In this document: piece by piece, positions 46,801 to 64,000 of the stretch
Numbering within the stretch: the stretch's first letter is position 1
Layout: every line of letters starts with the position of its first letter
Assembly: GCA_905221605.1 (NCBI GenBank)
Contig: CAJNDS010002228.1
Span: 60,001 to 124,000, forward strand
Length of the DNA: 64,000 nucleotides
Reading direction: 5' to 3'
DNA from: Symbiodinium natans
Taxonomy: Eukaryota; Sar; Dinophyceae; Suessiales; Symbiodiniaceae
Made by a program: the position numbers and the translations under genes
Notes under the pieces: model-generated
What the model was told of the DNA's origin: nothing
Database searches by the model: none
What the model saw: only the letters and a program-made list of their open reading frames with translations

Positions 46801-48245
46801 TCTGCGCATGCAGGGGCAGTGCCCGAGCTGTTGTGTCCATGTCAACTCTGGCCTTAAACCCTAAACCCTAAACCCTAAACCCTAAACCCGAAACCCGAAA
46901 CCCTAAACCCTTAACCCTTAGCCCTAAACCTAAACCCGAAACCCTAAACCCTCAATTTCAAACCCCAAACCCCAAACCCCAAACCCTAAACCCCTAAACC
47001 ATCCTCAACGCACCTTTGAGGCTGCCAAGCTCAAGAAGATGATCGCGGACGAGAAGTCCATGGAGCGAGAGCAGGCGCGCCGCGAGGGCCCGAAGCCCTG
47101 AAACCCTGAAGCCCAGAAGCCCTGAAGCTCTGAAGCCCTGAGCCCCTAAAACCCTAAACCCTAAACCCTAAACCCTAAACCCTAAACGCTAAACCCTAAA
47201 CGCTAAATCCTAAACCCTAAACCCTAAACCCTAAACCCTCAACAATACAGCCCCTGAAGCCCCACGAGGTGGCTGAGCTGGAGGCGGAAATCCGCAAAGT
47301 CCAGCAGGCCAGGTCGCCAGCTTCGGCAGGTCGCGCCTCTAAATCCTCAACCACACGAAGCCTCAACTTTGAGCCCTAACCCTAGACCCTAAATCCTAAA
47401 CCCTAAGCCCTAAACTCTAAGCCCTAAATCCTAAACTCTCAAGCCTGAGAGCCCCTAAACTTCTAGAGGCTGATGCCCTATCCTTTTCGGGGTACCTGGC
47501 TTCCTTGTTCAAGCACTAGAACCCGAAGCAGCAGGGGGTAGATGTTCCCGGAGGGTACAGGCAAGTTTGGGTGGTGTCAGGGGCTCCATCACCAAGAAGT
47601 TCAGCCCCTCTCCTCATGTCCTCCTTATTTTTCTTGCTTCATTTTTTAAAACTACTTGTAAACGCTTGCACGCGCCGCCTCAGCAGCCGGGGAGGGTTGG
47701 AGCGCCCCCTGTATGGGAGCCGCCAACAGGGGAAAGGGCTGGGTTAGGGGGAAGGAGACCGGATCCGCGTCTGCTTGTTCCGAACGCTTCTCGGCAGGAA
47801 GCCGAGGCGAATTTATTTCTGTATTTGTTTTATACATTGTATATATGCATATTTGCTAAAGCCAGAAACCGATGTCGCAGGCCGAAAACACCACGAAGAA
47901 GGCGAGCGGCTAAGAGGGCTTCCAGATGCGGCTTGCGGAGTGAAATCCACGACTCCAAGAACCCAGGCGAAGTTCTTCAGCTTGCTGCGCACGTTTGGAA
48001 ATTACCCTAAACCCTAAACCCTAAACCCTACTTGTAAACCCTAAACTGCTCTTGGGAACCCCAAAAGGAAAAGTGTGTGTGTGTGTGTGAATTTTGTGTT
48101 CAAGGTCCAAGTCCATGCGAAGTTCCTCCGGGCGAAGTAGAGCACTTGGGACTCGTTCCATGTTTCACAGTGGGGCTCCAGATCGCAGAGCGAGCTTCAA
48201 GCAGAGGAGCGAAAGGCCGCGAGAGGCAAGCGTTCTTGCTGTAGA
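34140..48245 (+). CDS. Giant coiled-coil protein in more than thirty mini-exons
   Basis: Not assigned to a family. Exons at about: 34145-34198 (RDANQQLAKESRTLLARA), 34399-34450, 37230-37325 (TRKEVQRLKMDRAELLAKL), 37522-37567, 37800-37866 (KVAQLKERSQNLEEMMTNMD), 38010-38090, 38250-38296, 38744-38804, 39140-39210 (AVAMEVEQANTELRDVKQ), 39632-39695, 39927-39978, 40147-40225, 40478-40524, 40923-40995, 41258-41317 (EEQEAQKQLEREKEKAEAQ), 41693-41751, 42030-42072, 42288-42327, 42562-42597, 42723-42768, 43533-43605, 43833-43904, 44635-44728, 44943-45024, 45358-45412, 45795-45851, 46242-46298, 46613-46655, 47014-47086, 47264-47320, 47803-47818, 47880-47912, 48186-48230 (SELQAEERKAARGK). Sequence is E/K/Q/A-rich with heptad-like Leu spacing, so a long rod; cytoskeletal or Golgi/centrosomal roles are only guesses. 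Most exons end AAG, CAG or GAG before GC or GT. Introns carry telomere-type arrays and short inverted-repeat elements. Exons between 34.5 and 37.2 kb are uncertain; the gene may run past 48.2 kb. Confidence 0.75.
35090..35445. repeat. C-rich then G-rich telomere-type arrays around a possible exon
   Basis: CCCTAAA/CCCGAAA units at 35090-35243 and TTTAGGG/TTTCGGG units at 35338-35445 flank about 95 bp (35245-35337) that could be an exon. The CCCGAAA and TTTCGGG variants are present on both sides. Confidence 0.85.
35545..35725 (+). repeat. GGTTCAGG degenerate telomere-like minisatellite
   Basis: GGGGTTCA units repeated about fifteen times; the ORF across it (GFRGSGVQ repeats) is an artefact. 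It appears to be an amplified variant of the 7-mer. Confidence 0.9.
36770..36840. repeat. (CATA)n microsatellite
   Basis: About 17 CATA units preceded by TATA/CATG-rich DNA from 36630, ending at a probable exon (about 36845-36900, EALAKKIGATP). Confidence 0.97.
37066..37172. mobile_element. MITE-like element, family B
   Basis: Inverted ends: GGATGTTCCCCCTTCTACCA at 37068 and AAGGGGGAGCATCCC at about 37152-37166 are complementary apart from a few bases, and CAACAGTC/GGACTGTT also pair. A second copy is at about 41862-41957 and a right half at about 48588-48634. All three lie in introns or gaps of the coiled-coil gene region. Confidence 0.8.
39002..39120 (-). repeat. CCCTAAA/CCCGAAA array
   Basis: Alternating blocks of CCCTAAA and CCCGAAA ending about 20 bases before the exon at about 39140. 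TTTAGGG/TTTGGGG units follow that exon at 39217-39292. Confidence 0.93.
40772..40890 (-). repeat. CCCTCAA variant array
   Basis: About ten perfect CCCTCAA units then CCCTAAA variants, upstream of the exon at about 40923. One point-mutated unit has been amplified in tandem. Confidence 0.93.
41862..41957. mobile_element. MITE-like element, family B, second copy
   Basis: Ends GGATGTTTCTCCTTAAAC and AAGGGGGAACATCC are inverted. The inner TTTAAGGACTGTTAGAC matches the 37066 copy. The end is about 70 bp before the exon at about 42030. Confidence 0.75.
42107..42230 (+). repeat. CTTAGGG and TTTAGGG array
   Basis: Six GCTTAGG units followed by about nine TTTAGGG units, after the exon ending at about 42072. 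Confidence 0.93.
43726..43828 (+). mobile_element. Intronic inverted-repeat element, family A
   Basis: Shares the block AAATAGTAGGATCCCCT, then ACTAAGGACCTCAATAAGGT, then ACCCCCCTAAATTTCGG with copies listed in the findings. The right end stops a few bases before the exon at about 43833. The 5' end is GGGGTGTACAAGGGTAGGGG, loosely complementary to the 3' end. Confidence 0.8.
43911..43941 (+). repeat. TTTAGGG array at a donor
   Basis: Four TTTAGGG units starting six bases after the proposed GC donor (AAGGAG/GCAGGGCG). The same intron ends with CCCTAAA units at 44550-44617, before the exon at 44635. Confidence 0.9.
44550..44617 (-). repeat. CCCTAAA array near an acceptor
   Basis: Nine to ten perfect CCCTAAA units close to the 3' end of the intron that begins with TTTAGGG at 43911. 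Confidence 0.95.
45208..45342 (-). repeat. CCCTAAA/CCCCAAA array
   Basis: About 18 units ending about 15 bases before the exon at 45358. TTTAGGG units follow that exon from 45420. Confidence 0.95.
45866..46035 (+). repeat. TTTAGGG, TTTGGGG and GGGGTTTA array
   Basis: About 22 units starting about 15 bases after the exon ending at 45851. Unit lengths switch from 7 to 8 bases (TTTAGGGG) near 45975. Confidence 0.95.
46143..46230 (+). mobile_element. Intronic inverted-repeat element, family A
   Basis: Starts GGGTTCACGAAAATATGGGA and contains CCCCAAATAGTAGGATC and AATAAGGACC. It ends about 12 bases before the acceptor of the exon at 46242. Confidence 0.8.
46856..46998 (-). repeat. CCCTAAA/CCCGAAA array
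   Basis: About 19 units upstream of the exon at about 47014. A G-rich patch (46675-46720) lies at the other end of the same intron. Confidence 0.93.
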
Positions 48246-48257
48246 AGCTGCGCATAT

Positions 48258-48458
48258 CTGGGGGTTTACGACAGTAGGCCCCCAAAATAGACCCCCAAAA
48301 TAGTAGGATTCCCTTATGATAAGAACCCCCAATAAGGTACACCGAAAAATATGGGAGTTTACGAAAAGGGGACCCCTAAAATGGCCCCCAAATAGTAGGA
48401 TTCCTGTATTAGAAGGACCCAATAAGGTAACCCCTAATTGCGGAACCCCCCCCCCCCC
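48258..48458 (+). mobile_element. Two tandem family A intronic elements
   Basis: Two neighbouring copies (about 48258-48350 and 48348-48458). Each starts GGGTTTACGA or GGAGTTTACGAAAAGGGG, contains CCCCAAA(A)TAGTAGGATTCC, and has AATAAGGT near the 3' end. Having both side by side lets the unit ends be read. Confidence 0.85.
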
Positions 48459-50031
48459 CCATCTTGTGTGGAGCAGCTCACGCATCCGAGGCCCTCGGTG
48501 CTGAAATTAGCCTCGCATGATCTTGATAGGGTTTAGGGTTTAGGGTTTAGGGTTTAGGGTTTAGGGTTTAGGGTTTAGGGCTTTAGATAATCCCCATGAA
48601 GGACTGTTAACGTAAAGGGGGAGCATCCCGAACCATAAAATATTGGCTCAGATTCCTCGGGGCATTCCCTCTTTTTTTCGTGCCTTGGCGCATTCTGGCA
48701 AGGCCGAGGCCCGGAAGCTTGGGATTCAGGGCGTTTGGGGCTTTAGGTTTAGGGTTTAGGGTTTAGGGTTCAGGGTTTAGGGCTCAGGGTTTAGAGGCTT
48801 TAGGGTTTAGGGGCTTTAGGGTTTAGGTATGAGGGAAGGGCTTTGGGAGGGTTTGGGGCTTGAGAGGCTTGGAAGGTTTTGCAGCGCAATTCTGCCCTGA
48901 CGGTCGTTGTCGAAGTCGAGGTGGAATTTTGTGTAGTCTGTTTCCGCTGCCGGCAGAACTTTTCCAGCCCCGACAATTCAGTAGGATTACCCAGGTTCCT
49001 TGTCCTAAGCTCCCGAAGCCCTCGTCCCAGATTTGCGCCATGGCCGACGACCAGGACCTGGAGTGGCGCGAGGGCTGCATTTAGCATGTGCTTGGTTTCT
49101 TAAGAACCTCCAGACTTCATGAACATACCACCTCTGTTCCAGGGGGTTGGTCTTATTCTTAGGTTGCCTGGATGTGCAGGAGTTGCAGGATGTCTGGCAC
49201 AGAGTCCTGGCACAGGGTCCATTGCCCCCAATGTCCCGCCCATTCAGGTTGTCGGACTACGTCCTGTGCTTTCTGAAGTGCGCCCGCCTGCTTTCTGGTT
49301 CTCTGAGTCAAAGCTCCAACACCCCACACCTCAAGATGGATGTAACAGAAGGGCCTCAATCAGAAGCCCCTTACCTTAGTGTCAAACCCTGAGCCTAGCC
49401 CTGTAAGCAGTGAAAAGAGGGTAGAGCAAATTCACTACACGCATTGTTGAATGGCTGTAGTGGCGGTAGCTGGCAGGGCCCCCGAGCAGTTTCTGCAGCA
49501 CTTTTGTTGCTCGCCCGCAGCTGTTCCGGAGCGACCGGACAGTGGTAATGCTGGATGGCGTCATTGATGCATGGAGACCCCAGATTCCCGATTGTCGTCA
49601 CCTGCGCAGAGCATGTAGACCGCAAGTTGTCTTCTGCAGGAGCTTAGAACTCTACGTGGACCTAGAGTATTCCTAGCACCAAGCAAACAGACACAAGCAG
49701 ACGGCTCTGCCAAAGCGCAATGATGCAGGCCAGCAGCCAAGCTGCCAACGCTCCTTCAAGTCTTGCCTACATGCAACGATGAACAAAACCCGAACGAGGC
49801 CGGATCGACTCCAGAGAGGATTAGGTCCAGGACTCGCTGGTCGCAGCTTCGACCCCGCACCCTGTGTGCGCCGGAAGCTCATCCGATGACACTCTGGGTT
49901 CTGGTGGGTCAGGTGAGTGCAAAAGCCATCAAGCTGGTGTCTCCTGAGCCTTGGCCCCCTGACAAGGAAAGCCCTGTCGGCCAAGGTTGGCGTTCACCGT
50001 CGGCTCAGCAGCCTGGGCCCAGAGCAATATG

Positions 50032-50128
50032 GGGGTTCACGAAAATGGGGGACCCCTAAATTAGACCCCAAGCAGTAAGTAGTAAGGACCCCAAATAGGT
50101 ACCCCTAACATCGTAAAATCCCCATATA
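50032..50128 (+). mobile_element. Family A intronic element
   Basis: Begins GGGGGTTCACGAAAATGGGG and ends AGGTACCCCTAACATCGTAA plus AATCCCC. The two ends are inverted copies (TACGATGTTAGGGGTACCT against CACGAAAATGGGGGACCCC). Confidence 0.85.
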
Positions 50129-52264
50129 CAGATGTTATCATGACAATAAGATCTCACAGCGTGCCCTAGACAGGGAGGTCATGTCTGGGCATGTGCGTGA
50201 TGCTTCCCCCCCTGGCCGGCAGAAACCCCCAGTCTAAAGTATTGATCATGCTCTAGTTGCAAGCCTTCACAACTTGGACCGTAGAGACTCAAAATAGGGT
50301 TTATGGTTCCTGACTTTAGGGTTTTGTAAGCCACGCGCCCAGCAGTGCTCGAAGGCTTTGTGGTTCGGGTTTTGGGGTTAAGGGTTTGCTCAGCTGTACT
50401 ATATTTTTAAAACGCTGTTATTGTAACTTTATTGTGTTTTCGGCAGAAATTTGGGGGTATGTTCAAAGTGGGCAGCATATGCAAGGCTTCCAGGCTGACG
50501 GGCCAGGGGGCGGGGGGGGGGGGGGGGGGAGGCAACCGGGTTACGTATTCAGGGTTGAGGGCTTAGGTTTAGTCAGGGCTGCGGGGTAGGGGTATGGGGA
50601 AGGGCCCTCAGTTTTCGGGGCATTTGTTGGTGTTTATGGGTGAGCTGATGGTGCGTGTGATGGCGTTGTGGCTGCTTGCTTTCGTGTCACAAAGCATTTG
50701 ATTCTCCCAAGCTCCAAATGCCCTGTTGGCCCGAGACTTTGCAGAATCCTGCCTCAGGTTGCAGGCGTGGCCGCGTTCTGCGGCCCCCGGAACGACATCA
50801 GGCCAACGTTTCCCGGGAAGGAGCCTGCGGGCTCGAGGGCATTGAGGTTAAGGAAGTCGTACATGCGCATGCTTTCTTGCCTGAAAACGGATTCTGATAC
50901 TGGACTCACGCAGATTGCAATCGTGACTGGTTGTTGCGGTAGCACTGGCAACGTTCACAATCACATCAGCAAAGGAAGAAGTGTGGAATGCGCGTAGGTT
51001 CTCCGTCTGAGCTCGCCGATTCATGAAACCCTGTACTTATAAATCTGACACCCCACGACTCGTATCGTGTTACAAGGAGGCATATATACAGATATATGGA
51101 TGCAGATATGCCTTGCATGCTCATTGTACACTGCAAGCATATTCCTTAAATCGAGTGTTTCTCCGAAACCCCGAAAGCTGTCCGGAGGACATGCGCATGC
51201 ACACAAGATAACATCATACCATGCAATGTGATAAGAAAACTTTGGAGTATCTGTATATGCGTACATATATATATATATATGCTTTAAATAAATAAATAAA
51301 TAAATCAATAAAAACATAAACATAGATAATTATAAATATACACAAATAAATAAAAATATATGTATATATATATATATATGTTTATATATATATATATGTA
51401 TGTATACATATACATATCAGACCCTGTACATGCATGCACACACAGAGGAGAGCCCGAGCCTAAACGTAGCTTCGGCAGCGAGGCAGGCGCTGGCTCGCCC
51501 GCAGCGTCCCAGCCTCAAGCTGCTGTCATTGGGATCAGACCCCAACGCGCGGAATGCCCCTAAAACTTCCCGAAGCCCTGAACCCTAAACTTCCCTAAAA
51601 CCCTGAACTGCCCTAAAACCCTAAACTTCTCTATAAGCCCTAACCCCAAAACCCTAAAACCCATATCGATTTAACCCTGAGTCGGTCTGGTACTCCCCTC
51701 CGCCCCGCTCCTTCCCCCCTCCCGCATCAACCTGAAAAATTCAATCGACATGGAAAGAGTCTCGGATGCGCATGGCGGCCGAACAACGACGAAACCTAAA
51801 TTCTCAATCCCCAAAACCCTCAACCCCAAAAGGGGTTTATAAATATATATAGATCAAATTATAGTCATTATATTCTTATAGTATGCTCCAACCCCTATCT
51901 CTTCACCTGAGCTAAGGAGAAGTCGCTGTGCACCGCCCCGCCACAGCCACTCGGCCAGCCGAGGGCTCCATCCTGGACCGGCCACCTCAGGCCCCCAGAA
52001 TCCAGCAGCCTAAGCCCTAAACCCTACCCGCACGGAGCGCTCAGTGAGACCCTGCAAGGGAGCCCCAGGCGGGCGACCGAGCTGGCCTCCAGGCTGGCGT
52101 ACCCGCTAGGCAGGCACAGGCCGAGTCAGCAGTTGTCACTGTTTTGAATTGTTTTACCCTAAACCCCAAGCGCACTTTGTGCGGTCCTGCATTGGAGGCC
52201 CTTTGGGTCCCTGACCCCGTCCGCTTGGCTGCGGGGAGCAGGGGCCGTTTTTTTGTTGGGGCAA

Positions 52265-52535
52265 GGCTCTGCCGGCCCCTCTGTGGTGGCCCTGGCCCTG
52301 GCCCTCTGCCCTGGCTCTGGCCCTGGCCTGGCCCTGGCCCGGCACCCTGCGCTCTGCCCAACCCACTCGCTTCGCGCCAACCCAAGCTGTTCACTGCCTG
52401 TGTTCCCTGGCCCTGCCTCCCTGGCTTTAGCCCCTTCGCGCCAACCAAGCCTTGCTGCCTTTGTCTGTTCCTGGCCCATCCCTGGCCATAGCCTCTTCGC
52501 GCCAACCCAAGCTGTCTTCGCTGACCCTGCCTCGC
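52265..52535. repeat. Minisatellite: CCCTGG block and a ~62 bp tandem unit
   Basis: 52265-52345 is rich in GCCCTGGCCCTGG. Then a unit beginning CTTCGCGCCAACC recurs three times (about 52368, 52434, 52496), each followed by AAGC and CCTGGCCCTGCCT-like sequence. Long ORFs on both strands here reflect the composition. No family is recognised. Confidence 0.85.
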
Positions 52536-54712
52536 CTTTCCGTCTGCTGCAGCTTTGTGCCTGGTCCACGCACCTTGTGGAGGTCCCCAAAAGGGCGTGC
52601 GTGCTGATTCATGTGATGCTTTGTGAAAAAATAAAAGGTCTTAACTCCTTGAGAGTTGTAAAAGGCGGTCTTGGGGTGGGTAGGTCTGCAGGCTACTGCG
52701 AGCTCCCAAAGCGCGCTTCCGTTTGGCACGCCCTAAACCCTAAACCCTAAACCCTAAACCCTAAACCCTAAACCCTGAACCCTAAACCCTAAACCCAGAA
52801 CCCTAAACCGTTACAAGAAGGGCCCGCCCCGTACGATACTCAGGGTAAGTTGGGAGCCTTATTTTCTGATGTAGGGTCCTTATAACTCCACTTCTCACTA
52901 GGGGGTCCCTCCTTGTACGGTCCTACACCTTCAGCCCCTCGACATTGTCGTGAAGCACCTATTCACAGGTTTTGGGTTTAGGGTTTAGGGTTTAGGGTTC
53001 GATGGCTCTACTGAAGCTTCAGGGGCGGGTTGCTAAAAAAATGCCAGGTTCTTGTTAAGGGACCTGAAGTCACCAGAATAGGGCTGTACAGTTTGGTTCT
53101 GGGTGTTTAGGGGGCGATGGAGCTGCTGGCAGGTGCTGGCGGAAGATGCGCTCAAGCTGCTGCAGGAGGCAAAAGGGTTTCGGGTTTCGGCCCTTGAAGT
53201 TGCTACGTGTGTTTCTCTGGTTGCAGAGGATCTTACTTCGGAAGACTTTTCAGGGGTTTCAAAGGGCATTTTCCCCCGGTTTTGGTGTTGAGAGTGGAAC
53301 TCTAAGCCCAAAGCCCTCAACCCTAAAACCTAACACCCTAAAAGCCCAAACCCTAAAGTCCTAGAGCCCTAACAACCCCAAAGCCCTAAAAGCCCTCAAA
53401 GCCCCAAAAGCCCCAAAAGCCCTGAAACCGTAAAGCCCTATAAAGCCCTAAAGCCCTGAAACCCTAAACGCCCTAAAAAGCCCCCAGAGCCCCAGAAGCC
53501 CTAAAGCTCTTGAAAAGGTCGGCGAAGTTGCTGCTTCCACTGGCATGGAGATGGGCCTGCGGAGAGGACTACAGGTGCACCCCCCCCCCCACCCGATTGC
53601 TTCAGGTTTGAGGGTTTTGTTCAGGTTTAGGGGTTTTGGGGGATTTGGGGTTTTGGGGGGTTTTGGGGGTTTTAGGGGTTGAGGGGTTTAGGGATTTAGG
53701 CACCCAAACCTTATACCCGAGTTCGGTCCTATAGCCTATACCGCATATTTAGTTAGCCCCCCCCCTCCCCTCCCCCTCTCAAGGTCGTGACAGGCAAAGT
53801 GCTGAATCTTCGTCTTGGAAGGTTATCGCGTGGTCGTGCCTTGTTGACATCGACATTCTTCTCAAGAGTTTGTCAGTATTTGGCATTCTTCTTCTGGAGC
53901 AGACCGGAGCGGCCCACAAGTCAACGCCTCCTGTTTGAGCACCCTTGGCTTTCCTCAACCGGAATGGGGCCCAGGGCCTCCACACCCTTGCAGCCCTGCC
54001 GGATTCCGAGCCAAAATGGGATCGAAACCCGAAATCCTGGGAGCTTAATAATTCCCAAAGCCTGATGTCCCTAAGACCAACAAATCGTTTGCTTCCTGGA
54101 GGCCGCACAGGCTGCTGCAGCCACCGCTGCTGAGGCCGGTCTCACCCAATTAAGGCACATCAGGGATTTTTGGGCCAAGGTTTTAGTGCATTTGACCCCC
54201 GAAACCCTAGAACCCCAGATCAACCCTTTCTATGTAGAAGGTTTTCAGAGTGGGAACCTCCAGTGCTTTCTTTACAAAGCCCGGTCTAGGTCATAGCCAG
54301 CCAAGCGAGTGCGCCAGGGCTGGCAGTCAAGACCCTCCAAGAGCGGTTCATTGAAGCTACCCGCACACAGTCCGAGCAAGCGCAACCTGAGTGGCGGGGG
54401 GCGAGGTCGCACGAAAGCCACCTGCGGAATTGGACGAAGCGTTCGCTTGGCACTTAAGATCTCTGTTCTTAGATGTTTGGGCTTTACGGCCTTCCCGCGG
54501 TATTGCTGAAGAAGGAACGCTTTAACTTGTAATCCACCAGCGATGAGGGAACACTTTAGCTTGTAATCCACCAGCGATGCCTCTAGGCGCTGCTGCCTAG
54601 ACAAAGATCCCGAACCTGATCCGATTTCAGAACAAGGAGTTGAGGTTCAGAGTCCCTGAAGGTCTACGGCACCGTCTGCATCCAGAGCCCTGTTACACCT
54701 CAGGTAGCGCAG

Positions 54713-63829
<9,117 letters not shown>

Positions 63830-64000
63830 GCGCGGAAACGGCGGAAGCAGGAGAAGCCGCCTCAGTCAACCTTTATTCCCGCTGCAACAGGGACACCGAG
63901 GTGCTAGCTGTCGAGTCTCTTGTTGAAACTGCCACGGCTGAAAGACGAACTCTTATGTGCCCTTAGCTTCGCTGCACTTGCATTCTTCAATCACTTGGCT

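Larger units (their letters stand above)
48246..54700. other. Unassigned region with scattered candidate exons
   Basis: About 6.4 kb between the last clear coiled-coil exon and the first clear ABC1 kinase exon. Protein-like blocks without known family: about 49175-49240 (ELQDVWHRVLAQGPLPPMSR), about 49520-49570 (LFRSDRTVVMLDGVIDAW), about 53124-53172 (VLAEDALKLLQEAK), about 53515-53575 (EKVGEVAASTGMEMGLRRGL), about 54085-54140 (LEAAQAAAATAAEAGLT) and about 54328-54375 (VKTLQERFIEATRTQSEQA). The last three or four may be 5' exons of the ABC1 kinase. The rest holds family A elements (48258-48458, 50032-50128), poly-G (50503-50529), TATA-rich DNA (51080-51420), a minisatellite (52265-52535) and telomere-type arrays. 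Confidence 0.45.

Overview
The window looks like nuclear DNA of a dinoflagellate. Four things support this. (1) TTTAGGG-type telomere repeats occur in dozens of short internal arrays. (2) The recognisable genes are cut into many tiny exons, and conserved protein motifs rejoin only if about half of the introns start with GC instead of GT, a donor class known to be common in dinoflagellates. (3) An intronless gene at 22350-24215 lies just downstream of a 16-base match to the 3' end of the dinoflagellate spliced leader. (4) Every gene I can recognise is on the + strand. The contents (plastid-type ABC1 kinase, PPR protein, SAS-6) fit a flagellated alga with a plastid, but I cannot name the species.

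Layout. 1-255: end of an HSP70 substrate-binding domain, cut by the window edge. 3047-6475: sulfite oxidase with an N-terminal cytochrome b5 domain, in several exons. 6.7-14.0 kb: exons of one or more unrecognised genes, ending in an acidic tail and a basic cluster (stop at 14024). 14.27-15.09 kb: a large palindromic element built of 18-19 bp repeats, inside an AT-rich, microsatellite-rich island reaching 15.75 kb. 18.0-21.0 kb: weak coiled-coil exons. 21.06-29.22 kb: a pentatricopeptide-repeat (PPR) protein in many exons, with a complete single-exon SAS-6 gene (22350-24215) in its middle. 29.88-33.09 kb: a catechol O-methyltransferase-like gene, seven exons. 34.1-48.2 kb: a very long coiled-coil protein in more than thirty exons, mostly of 40-90 bp. 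54.7-63.83 kb: a plastid ABC1K9-like atypical kinase in about twenty exons, continuing past the window; one intron holds about 650 bp of GAC triplets.

Most of the DNA is intron. It holds three recurring components: telomere-type arrays, short elements with terminal inverted repeats near splice acceptors, and microsatellites. The most unusual pattern is that the telomere-type arrays are polarised. TTTAGGG arrays tend to follow an exon and CCCTAAA arrays tend to precede the next exon. In each of the ten introns where I found both, the G-rich array comes first. Each exon is therefore bracketed like a tiny chromosome, and each such intron has the head-to-head order of a telomere fusion.

Limits: exon ends were placed by eye from motif continuity and AG / GT or GC signals. 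Coordinates given as 'about' may be off by several bases. Gene starts are uncertain except for SAS-6 and, less so, sulfite oxidase. I saw no rRNA, tRNA, CRISPR array, transposase or reverse transcriptase.
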